NCBI GenBank assembly: GCA_963281255.1
Contig: OY725502.1
Location: 4,030,001-4,094,000, forward strand
Source of the DNA: Aphrocallistes beatrix
Lineage: Eukaryota > Porifera > Hexactinellida > Sceptrulophora > Aphrocallistidae
Direction: 5' to 3'
DNA length: 64,000 nucleotides
Shown here: positions 45,305 through 56,300 of the stretch, piece by piece
Numbering within the stretch: position 1 is the stretch's first letter
Layout: each line of letters starts with the position of its first letter
The notes under the pieces: model-generated
Databases searched by the model: none
What the model saw: the letters and a program-made list of their open reading frames with translations, nothing else
What the model was told of the DNA's origin: nothing
Position numbers and translations under genes: made by a program

Positions 45305-48300
45305 ATGGAAATAGTCAAGAAGAAGTACATCATTTTATCTCTGTTGCTTGGTGCTACCATGGCCATTTTAATTGTAAGTTCATAGCCGAAATTATAGATA
45401 TACGTATTTGTGTGGTATTTATTAAATTCCTCTGGTCTTAGATGGTTGCCCTGATTCTCACTATCCTGACTGGGCTGCTTGGAGGCTATGCTGTGTTTTG
45501 GAGTGTTAATTCAGGCTCGGCGTTGTCTGGGGTGAGTGCATGTGTTGATTGTGATTATTTTAAGTTTTTCAGTTATTGAAGTTTGATTTCTTTGCTAGAC
45601 CTCAATTGTATATTTCCATGCAATGTTCGGATTCGCCGCAATGGGAATATTTCTGATTATTACAGGTGAGCATTGTTTATTAAATATTTTTTTTAGAAAA
45701 TTAATATATAAATTCATGGCCACTAAACAGGATCGGATTATTAAAAGTTCATTAGAAAACTATGCCTATGCTTACTACTAAGTATTTCGTATTTATTTAA
45801 GATAATATCACCAGAAACCATTGATTTTAACTCATTCATTATGGAGCCGAGCTATCCATGGTTCAGCTTACTCTTATTTGCACTAATTGTACTGGAAAGA
45901 CATAGCTCCATAGTAAACAGCAGTTAATTTCTCCATTTTACTCCAATTAGCAATATTAGCTTTTAATGCTAGCAGAACCTAAAGCTAAAAAGCTCAAATG
46001 GAGCTCAGACCCTCAAAACCTTCGTTGGGCAAACGATCAAAGTAAATTTGGTCTTAAAATGCTGGAGAAAATGGGTTGGGAAGAGGGAAAGGGACTAGGA
46101 AAGGACGGTACTGGGATGAATAGCCACGTTGAAATACGTCCGATAGTCGACAATAAAGGTCTAGGTTTCGAATCAACCGATACAACTGTACAGTTAGCAC
46201 AGCAATCCGCTTATGACAATCTGTTGGAGTCTCTGAATAAGAAATATCCTCAAAAGAAGGAGAGAGAGGTTACCTCTGCTACTAATGATTCAGTGGAAAG
46301 AACTTGTTTCGCCATTGAAAAGGGAACCGCTAAAACTCGCCCTTTAAGGTACAAGAAAATCATTCAAGAAAAAGACCTCTCTACCAAAAGCAAAGAAGAA
46401 ATTTCTTCGATATTCTACAGAGAGAAATCCAGTAAAAAATCTCTCAAATCTGACTCTAAAACATCAAATTTTTGTGGCATTAAAACTCAGCAAAGCCGCT
46501 TAGATTCTAAGAAATATTTCATTGGAAAGACAGAAAGTCATCAAAAAGCAAAATATTCGATTAAAACATATCCGAATAATGATTGTAAGAATGGCACAAA
46601 GTCGAACTGAAACCTGGAAACTCGCCTAGAAAGAAACGAGTGCAGTAATAAGCTAATTCTTTATGACTGTGTAGTTGTGTGAGGTGATAATGTGAAAGAT
46701 TAAATAATCAAAACGCTCATGCATCTACTCTGTAATTGCGTTAAGGTGTTGAATCATGTTAAATTAATTAATTTACTGTCTAATAAACAGGTCTACCTTA
46801 TTTTGTGTATAGCTTTCTTCGGCTACACTACGATCGTCTTCAAATGGAAGCAAGGCTTCATCTGGGTACGTATTTCTCGTATGAGTATTACTTTATGTAT
46901 GAGGTTTAATAGCACAAGGTTACACAATCATCAAACTTAGATTGTTGCTGAATCGGAAAGATATCATATCTGGGTTCGGGGTTTTCTCATTGTTTGGTTC
47001 TATAAAAATTTCAAAAGAAAATTACTTTGTTTTCTGAATTCTGAAAATAATTAATTAATTAATTGATTTCTCTAATGGATTAGTTTTGTCTGAGATAACA
47101 GCGTTCAAGTACACTAATAATCAGAAATGGATATACAACTCTACTAGAACGGACTACTTTGAACCAGAAGTCCGTTGCGCATTGATCGGTTGTTTTACGC
47201 AAACAAACGAAGTCAGTGATACAATTCCATGTGAATTGCGGGGAAATATCGCTTTTGCAGATTATAATCATCTCCCATGTTCTAATTATACTTCATTGAA
47301 GATTTTATGTTAGATCCATTAGCCCCGTTACTTCATATGAGTCCGAGTTTTTCGGTTGGATTCTAATTGGATTATTGGTTAAATGTGTCGAGGCTGGAGC
47401 ATGGCTGCGTATCAATGTTGACTTTCCTTAATATAGCCTTGAGTGTCCGTTTTAGTTTGTAGCATATGCTCGTCTGAAGTCTCGTATAAGCTCGAGACTT
47501 GAGTGGTCGGTGGTAACTTTTGTTTGTTAAGCAGAGTTCATTTTGTATTGTAAGATCAGTGCACTTATGGATGATTTGTTTTTATTTTCTAATTTGTTTA
47601 CTATTGGCTATGACTTGTGCAACTATATCTAATTGCAGAGTTAGAAAACACTTTTACGTCCGAACCTTCTGAACCTGTACTGCTGTGTTCCATTAAACTC
47701 CATTGTTTACTTCTTGTTTGGGTCAATTAGAATGGAGATATTAACTTTGGTGCTATCGCTACGTAATATTTGTAAATAACAAAGGGCTGTCTGTATACAG
47801 AATCGATCAAATTTCATCCCAGATTATGTTAACTTGATTTTTATGATTAAATCCTAGGTTTAATCAATTAGACAAATTGTTGCATACAGGACAAATATAT
47901 TTCTTACTTAAATGACACCATAATTTGCAATATCGATTGCGTAGAATGGCTCATCTATTTCCTACGTTAATGAATTGATTGGTACCTGCTGCTTAATCAA
48001 TAATCATTTTGTGGAGGCAATTCCATTCTACCCTCAATCAAATTTTCTCAGAGAATTTGATTAATTATACAAGGATCTGTGTTTATGAAATTAATTGTTG
48101 AATCATGTTTTTTAGGTGAATTATGGTACAATTTGGCTTTTAATCCGAATTTATTTTTACTTCAGTTTCTTTATCTGCATTTGTGTAAAAGCTCTATTGT
48201 TGTTGCAAGTGTCAACGGATGTGGGTCTCCCGAAATTCTAGTAAAATGTAAAATCATTTTACAATACGAATGTTTCCTTGAATCGATTGCTGTTCTATCA

Positions 48301-51300
48301 AAATAGAATTGCTAAAGTCATTTCCCTCGAACTCTCAGATATATTCTGCTTACAGGATTTTTACCCTTTTAATATGACACAATTTTTATTTGTTTTCATT
48401 ATGAATTCAAACTGAAATGCTATCGCAAACACAAGTTACATCATCTCCATGTTCAAATAATTTGAATTGAACTCCGCATGGTAATTTACCGTTAAAGACA
48501 ATACATCAGTGTTAAACATGAGTTTCAGCAAATTAATCTTTCATTTCATTAATTTAGCGAGCATAACCTCCCCACTCACGCGTCCTTACAGTAGTTTCCC
48601 TCACCAATCATATTTATCAGCATATTTGTGTATGAATTGTCCATAGGTGAATTTAATAGAATCTATGCAATCAATATTAAGTAATGATTATTAGTGTTAC
48701 TCGTTCGGAGTTTTTAATCAATCTTCAATGATCCTTCATGTTTTCAGCTAATTTTCTTCTTCCTTATCATCGTGATCGGTGAGATCGGGATGGCTGTCTA
48801 CATCTACCTTGAAAGAACCAGCGTAAGTTTTTGAACTCTTAATGGAATTAATTTCTAACAGTTAAAGTCACCACATTTATAAAGAAATCATTGCACGTCT
48901 CTGATAAACATTACTTTCCTCGTTAACTCATCGGTGCATTGCATTCATAGCTTCACGGTTGGTCGCTAATATTTCTGATTAGTCAGTGATGTGTTTTCTC
49001 CAATTTATCCTTTGAAAAAAACACTTAGTAATACTAAATAATAGGAATTATATTGCAATTTTAATGAAGTAATATTCCCTCCATCTTATTTTATATTTAG
49101 TAATTAGTTATTGTCATATTAACCCGAGTTCAACATGAGGTAATAGGTAATTTTCAGCTTTACGGTTATTTACCTCTTTCTGCCTTTTAGCATTGCTGGA
49201 TATCGTAACTAATTCCTAGCAAATCACGTTTAGGACTGCCTTAATTAATGTTAGAGTTCAAATGGTGCATCACATGAAGTCTCATTACTCTCCTTTCTAC
49301 CTATGACCTAGCTCAATCTTTTAGCTTGTGGAGCTGTTACCCTATATCTGGAACTTTGTAGACGATACTTTCAGGAGTGTCATACAGGATCAGGTATTGC
49401 ATCTTAGCTAAGTGGATTGTTTGTTCCAACTATCGAATATTGGGCTGTACGTATTTGGTGGTTATTTTGTCCATGCAATCCAATCCGATCTGATTTCAGT
49501 GTTTATGTATTATCTGCTCTCAAATATTTTTGTAATAAATATCTATCAATACACCATCCACACTGTACATGAATGCTGATAGCAATTGATGGGTAGTTAT
49601 CGAGTAGGGTTGTTATCTGAATGATGAGAAGCTAATATAATTATGTTTGCTGGGAGTTTCTCTTAGCCAATTAGCATTGAACTTATCAACTAGATCATGG
49701 TTAGCTTCTTAAATGATTTCATTTTCTGTTTTCAAACACAGAACTTTGTCATACTTCAATGATATTGTGATTTAATTGGATATTTATAAACTTGTTTAAA
49801 GTAAATTTGATAATATCTTTGTCCTAATTTATGTTTTTCAGATATACGTGAGATATACAAATCTCCCACAGTTTAGAAATGTTTATTTAGCACATATATT
49901 TTAAAATTAATCCAAGTTTGAACTTCGTTTCACTCAGTCCGCACCTGTTTGTTTACAACTTCGTTGGTTTATTCCAATAATTATGCTCCAATTGTAAATG
50001 GAGAGAGAACATAGTTTTAAGTTTGATATCTCTCTGCAACATTCTTGATTGTATTTCATAACTAATTAAGCTTTCCACTCGTTCTTATCATAAATCTTCA
50101 AGATTGAGATTCATTTAATGAGGGAACTAATCATTTTGACGACATCGCACGAAATCTTATCATAACCCAATACCTACACACGATTACCTTAGCATTTCCT
50201 TTCAATAAAAATTTAATGCCTTTAAGTGACTGTTCAATATCGAAAATTAATACGTCTGAGTCCTTTGATAGTTCTGACAATTAGCCAATAATTTCAAAAA
50301 TTCGGCGTTCCAGCTGTTCGATTTCGTGAGTTTCTATAAGTCATGACTTTAAGAGAATGCATTCTCTCAGAGAGATATCCAATAGCTTCATTTAGCGTGG
50401 AATTTGCAAAAGTCTTATTTAATTTTATTTCTATTTCTGCATTCCCCACTTATAGAGAAATCACATAGTGATATCGCGGCCATTTCGTTATTACTTTCTA
50501 CTTCCATTTGTAATTGTGGCACTTTCTCTAGCTAGGTTGCTGTAACTTTGGTAATATCACCTTCAACAATGAAACTTTCATTGCCGTCTTTACCAACACA
50601 AGCGAGGCTTGCCGAACTGGACAAACAGTGAGTTACACCTACGCCATTTTTGTGTCTCTCAAAATGCTTCCTAGCCTCTTGCGTTATCGATTTGCTAGCT
50701 CTGTTGAGAGTTGTGGTAGGAGAATTCCTCAAATGGAAGTTTGAATATTAGCGTTGGCTGAGCCATTATTCTAAAATGACGATAGCCATGAAGCCGTTTA
50801 CAGGTATTTTGATTAGAAGCTAACTTTTGCCATGTTGTGTGGGATCAATGCTTTTTAAGAGAATCTGGAATTATAATTTTACTCATCGTTAGAGCGTAAA
50901 CATTTTTGCAAAATTATATTAATTATTTTAGAGTGGGCACTTAAATCTGAGTCCTTTTAATTCGCGATTTACCATTTGGAAGAAATCAATTAAGTTATTT
51001 GCATTTGGGATTGTCGAGAAACAATGATAAGATACACCTACTCGTAACATATTTGTGTCAGAACTTATTTCCTTTTTATAGTAGATAACGTCAAAGAGCA
51101 TTCCACACTTTGCAGATATACCACACACATTCTAGAGTAGAATATGCGACTGCACCAAGTTTTAATTTAACTTAATTACCAATGTTATTGAATATAAAAT
51201 GTTCTACCCCTTCCCAATCAGTGAACTTCATATCATGTTTGTGTGAACCCTGTTTGCCGTATTCATTTCAGAACTTACGTGCAACCTATTGTTGGCTACT

Positions 51301-53034
51301 GGTGCAATTCTACCTCAAAATGTTTGTATACGTTGCGTGGCCAATCTAAGTTTCGCGTATTGTTTCGAGTACAATCTCGTTGTACCAGCTAAGGGATATT
51401 AATTTCCCAAAAAGTGTTTTATCAGACGCACAAATATATTCTGATTCGCTGGCGTTTTAATTCACTGATTGCCTCAGCCATTTCTAAATGAATCTGGAGT
51501 AAGTGTAATTGTTTTTTAGTTATAAATTATTGAAATGAACTGTAAATGATTTTTCATTACATATATTTCTAGTAATTTTGGAAATGGCTACGCCAACTTT
51601 TTCTTTCTTCTGTCTGTGGCTTTATCAACTCTTTCCATTTTAGGCGCTGTGTTATGATAAACTGGTGGAAGTTCTTGGCATATCAGTCTACGTACTAATC
51701 GGATTTATGGTCGCACTCATTCTGTTACAGGTTAATGATATATTTTTTAGTTTATTTCAAGCACTTTTATGGACATCTGAGCATGTCCGTTCTTAAGATG
51801 GCTCGAGTTCTAACTCATAAGCTCATAAGACCGACCCTGTGTCTGTTAGTTTTGGAACCTCAATTTCTGCATAACTTTTATTGATAATTCCATCACTCAA
51901 GGTTGATGCAAATTTAATTATTTCATTTTCCATATTACCTTTGCGGTCCAAATAGCTTTGCTCTAACATTTAATGTTTAATAAGCAGTTTGAATCAAACT
52001 GAATAGCGTGTGCCATCTCCTCACGATTTTCACCTCTTTCAACGTTGGATGAGCTTATCAAATTCTTATATCCAAATATTCTAGTTAAATGTCCATAATT
52101 CTTCTTAGCATGTGTTATCCGTTATGAATGCTCGGACTGTTTCACTATGAAACCTCAAATGCTGGTACGAACTAACAAACCTATGAAACTATTTATGACC
52201 TAACCATGCCGTATTAATTCACGAGATCTGTGCCTTCCAGTTTCTTTCAAGTTTTTAAAATCGAAATGTTATAATTTTGTTATTAGCATTTAAATGTAAT
52301 TGAATTGATGTTTTGAAGAAAGTCACAGTACATAGAACTTATATTGACCATATTTCTCCTACACAGCTTGGAGCAGTTGTTTTCAGCACTCTACTGGCAC
52401 AGATCACAAACTCCTATAAGAGGTACAAGAAGATGGAAGCTAATGAGGTGAGGTGGTAACCAATCACTTAGTGATAATTAGTGCACTATCCATTTCATTC
52501 TCCGCCTTCACATTCAACTTCTTATCTTTTCCTTTGAAACGTCCACGCAATTTGAATTTGAACAAATATATTAAAAGGATGTACTGGGTGGTCTTAGACT
52601 CCTACGAGTGACTGCATGGGGGAATTAAGACCAATATTTTTTTATCTAACAAATGATCATATCATTTCTTGGAAATTTTTTTCTTAGTAGAAGGATGATA
52701 TGGAAAATATACATGTGTTAAATACCTCCAAGTGCTAGGGTTACCAGATAGCATTTTTTCCCTGGACAATCTAGTTGTTTTGGGGAATTTAGGGAATGTC
52801 CAGTTGTTTTCCAGTCTATTATTTTTATCAAGTTCTTTTCCATACGGTATTCAGGAAAGTCCTAGTTTTTGTCAAAATCCAAAATCCCCTTCATAAATTT
52901 TGATGCCATTTGAAAACCTTATCTTTTAGAAATCCGCTAAAACCTCCAACGCTCGCATTCCTCGTGGTAAGCAGAACGATCCTAGCAGACCCCTCAACCC
53001 GTCCGCTCCCAAATACTCAGAAACGACTCACTAG
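45305..53034 (+). CDS. Tetraspanin, ten small exons
   Basis: A four-pass membrane organiser of about 270 residues. Exons: 45305-45373, 45442-45531, 45599-45665, 46791-46865, 48748-48822, 49325-49393, 50532-50627, 51644-51730, 52367-52447, 52930-53034. Every splice is phase 0 except the end of exon 3, which leaves one extra base, so a microexon or sequence error lies between exons 3 and 4. TM1 is in exons 1-2, TM2 spans exons 3-4 (FGFAAMGIFLII, VYLILCIAFFGY), TM3 is LIFFFLIIVIGEIGMAVYIY. The large loop has the LGCCNFG motif and further Cys in EACRTGQT and ALCYDKL. TM4 is VLIGFMVALILLQLGAVVF, with the family-typical STLLAQITNSYKRYK. The cytoplasmic tail is basic, then PSAPKYSETTH. Introns of up to about 1.9 kb are far longer than elsewhere; PINX1 sits inside intron 3. 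The first exon is the least certain. Confidence 0.85.
45966..46610 (+). CDS. PINX1: PINX1-like G-patch protein, nested in a tetraspanin intron
   Basis: 214 residues in one exon, on the same strand as and wholly inside the third tetraspanin intron. PINX1 (yeast Gno1) is a nucleolar G-patch cofactor of the DHX15/Prp43 helicase in ribosome and snoRNA maturation, and a telomerase regulator in vertebrates. The N-terminus matches closely: MLAEPKAKKLKWSSDPQN, WANDQSKFGLKMLEKMGWEE and the G-patch glycines GKGLGKDGTG, then DNKGLGFE. A second conserved part, LSTKSKEEISSIFYREKSSK, corresponds to the family KDLSxRSKxDLxxIFG block. The C-terminus is Lys/Ser-rich and shorter than in vertebrates (about 328). 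The ATG follows CCAATTAGCAATATTAG by six bases. It has its own start and stop, so it must be transcribed independently or processed from the host intron. Confidence 0.92.
   Translation: MLAEPKAKKLKWSSDPQNLRWANDQSKFGLKMLEKMGWEEGKGLGKDGTGMNSHVEIRPIVDNKGLGFESTDTTVQLAQQSAYDNLLESLNKKYPQKKEREVTSATNDSVERTCFAIEKGTAKTRPLRYKKIIQEKDLSTKSKEEISSIFYREKSSKKSLKSDSKTSNFCGIKTQQSRLDSKKYFIGKTESHQKAKYSIKTYPNNDCKNGTKSN
46866..48747 (+). other. Long tetraspanin intron 4
   Basis: About 1.9 kb, AT-rich. The only longer open stretches, 47086-47313 (Cys-containing, no ATG) and 48079-48306, show no family. Long introns may carry regulatory DNA, but I see no specific motif. Confidence 0.4.
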
Positions 53035-53375
53035 GCTAAGCTATTGCGAACTTGAGATTTTGCATAGGAGGCTTTTATATTTATTATTACTATTATATGT
53101 ATTTTACCATTATGCTATCATTGTGAATAATTACTCCTTGCAATGAGCTGGCTTATTGTATTACACATAGACTGTATGTCTACAAGATATCCTGTTGTGG
53201 TAACCAATACACATTGTTGTTTATCATCTAAAATTCTCAAGCATTATACTCTGTAATAACCTCATTCTATCACAGATATTATTAGTTTGGACCAATTGAA
53301 AGGTTGTGTGGTTATTGAGGGGTAATGATCTTTCATTTTTTTCAATTCACTTATTAATTTAGTCACTTTATTTAT
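53035..53375. other. Spacer before the ankyrin-gelsolin-MRL gene
   Basis: 341 bp, AT-rich. It ends in a strong acceptor-like TTTTTTTCAATTCACTTATT then AATTTAG, 13 bases before the ATG at 53376. I see no repeats. Confidence 0.5.
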
Positions 53376-56300
53376 ATGAAATCCAGCAAAGGCCTCTGCG
53401 ACGCTTGTTCTGAGTCAACTCGCCCCGCACTATTCGCAGCGAGAGAAGGACATCTGAATTGCCTCGTATTTGCATGTGACTCGCTAGGGCAAGCCAGTGA
53501 GCAGGATGGTTATAGTGCAACGCCATTACACTTCTCTGCCAGGAACGGACATCTTGACTGTGTGAAGTGGCTCGTGCAGCACAATGTGATATCCCCGACC
53601 TCGGTGACACGAGGAGGCACCACCCCAGCACATGATGCTGCAGTTACAGGGCAAATTGAATGTCTGAAATACCTTCTTGATAACACCAAATGCTCCCTAA
53701 ACGATCGAACGGTTGAGGGCTCTACCATGTTGCATATGGCATGTCGATTCGGGAGGTTGCCGATGGTGAAATGGCTTGTGGGCGAATCTGGTGTTTCGCC
53801 GAACGAAACTGGCATCAACAACGTGACTCCAGTTCATATTTCTGCCGCCAAAGACCATTTGAAATGTCTCCAATGGCTGACGAGTCATGTTCGTTATGTT
53901 CCTAATATGGAAACTGTCCACGGTGCAACTCCCACGTATTTTGCTGCTCAAGAAGGCTGTCTTAAGAGTCTGGAATGGCTGCTCGACCGTGCCAATGGAA
54001 ATCCAAATATAGCAGCGAAGGATGGAATGCTGCCCATCCATGCAGCTGCACAGGCAGGCCATCTAGACTGCATTCGGATGTTGGTTTCCAGAGGTTTGGC
54101 CACTGTGAACGAGCCCTCGAAGGACGGAGGTAGCCCAGTGCATTTCGCAGCGGCCGGGGGGCATGTTGATACCCTCCTCTGGCTAATTCGAAACGGTGCA
54201 AGGGTTAACACAAAAGACGACTGCCACAGTACACCCTTGCATGACGCTGCGGAGCAAGGCCAGCCTGCTACGGTGAGATTGTTGTTAGAGTATGGGGGCG
54301 ACCCTAAGGCTATGGATGACGAATGCTTTACCCCACTCGACCTTGCAGAGGATTCCGGATCGTCTGAGTGCATATATTTGATAAAAGCTTCCATTTCAGG
54401 TGAAAAGATTCCTTCGAACCTCAATGCCTACCAACCAAGCCCTCGCAAAGTGAAACGGAAGGCAGAACATGTAGAAAACCCGGGCTACCAGCAAAGAGAT
54501 TTTGATTTTCTATCTTCTCCCACTGACATTGAAATCCAAACACCAAAGCAAAGGAGAAAAGGAAGATTTAATTTCAAGTTTTTCCGAGGAAACTCTCTGT
54601 TCGGTAGGCGTTCGTTTAGCTCTGTTGAGCACGAAAGTAGTATGGGAAGAAAATTTAAACGTTTTAAAAACAAGAGTAACCCTGTATCCAGAAATATATC
54701 ACAGTCAGATATATTAAGCAATGAAACACCTTCAAATATTGACAATGAAATACCTCACTTGAAAGATGCGCTCATTAGCTCAAAGTCACCCGACGTCATC
54801 AGAGTAGTTCGCCAAACTCCACAAACTGCCTCAGAGAATCCTAGATTTACTCCAGAAGCTCGTAGAAAGTCCGTTACCTCGATGTCAAAGGACTCATCGA
54901 ATTCTTCGACGCCTGAACTCGTGCTTCCACAATCGACAGCCGTTAAGTCGATAGGAGATGAGTTAAGCAATTTCAAAGCATGGGCTCAGTCCCAAAGTGA
55001 ACATCAAAAAGCTGAAAACAGTCTTGAAACTCAAGCGGTAAACAAAAAGAGAATTTTTGCTGTGAACAGTCCATTCATTGAAAATGAATTCGAAGCCAGT
55101 CGATCCACGGAGCAACACCTGGAGATAGGAAGAGGCAACGTTGCTAAATCTGTAGTTCCACCTAAACAAAATTTCCTAGAAAGAAAAGGAAATAAAAGTG
55201 TTCAGGATGTTAGGCCACCTCTAATTCCGCCAAAGCCAGCACTTACTCCGATAGAATTGCGTAAATTAGGAAATCGAAACCAAGTAGATTCTGATAAGGG
55301 AGAGCCAATTGATATCCAAAATGTTCAACTTGGCATCGATGCATTTGTTAAACATAAACAATTGTCTTTGGTTGATGAAGCAGATGAGGTAACCCACTCA
55401 ACTTCTACAAATAGAAATGCTCGCTCGCAGTTAGATATTCTAAAAGAGAATTCTCAACCAAAACAAGCTCACAAGTTAGTTGATGCTGATGTCGAAAATC
55501 AAAAGCTCCTTAACGCTTCCTATTTTGCAGAGATGAAACAAAAACGACTTGAAACGCTAGAAGCAGCTAGTTTGGCGCTGCTCGGTCCTCCCCTCCTTGG
55601 ACAGAGGCGAGTTAAGAAAATCTTCGTTGGGATTGGCAATGATCCCGGAATACATTGTTGGAAAGTAGGCCCAACTGCTAATAAGGTAACTGACATTACA
55701 AACTCTGTCGTGCTAAACGGACATCTACATGTGCTGGATGCCTACATATTCCTTCGTGTCTCTGCGAATGGGCCTGTGTTCCATCAGATTCACGTTTGGA
55801 AAGGACACCTGGCTGAGTGGGGTGTGTATGAAAAGACTACTGACCTGGCGCAAGAGCTTAGCAGTTCTCTGTCTGGTGTCAGCCAAATCTACAAAGAAAT
55901 ACAAGGACTCGAGAGTGTGCAATTTCTATCATATTTCAAATCAAAGGTATTATTCTACCACCAAACAACCAACAAACCATTTTCTCAGCCATGTCTCTAT
56001 GAAATATCTGGGACCCATGTTTTGCGTTGCAATCAAGTAAGCATCAGCCAACAACAATTTTCTCCCACGATGATGTATATTCTGATTATGCAGAAAACTT
56101 TGTATTTATACATCGGTCCACAGGCTTTGGAAAATTTGAAGGTACGTGCATACAATATTGCATTGGAACTCCGTGAAAAAGAGAAAATGACTTCTTTCCT
56201 CGTTCTTGATCCATCGCAGAAGAACGAAACGTTTCAGTCTGCATTGAGAGTTGTTGAGCGGCAAACCCTGAAGCACTTCACTAAACTATACCAATCTGTC

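Noticed and set aside
47086-47313. Cys-containing 75-codon frame in tetraspanin intron 4
   Set aside because: No ATG, not needed for the tetraspanin fold (the large loop is encoded downstream), and no recognised family.
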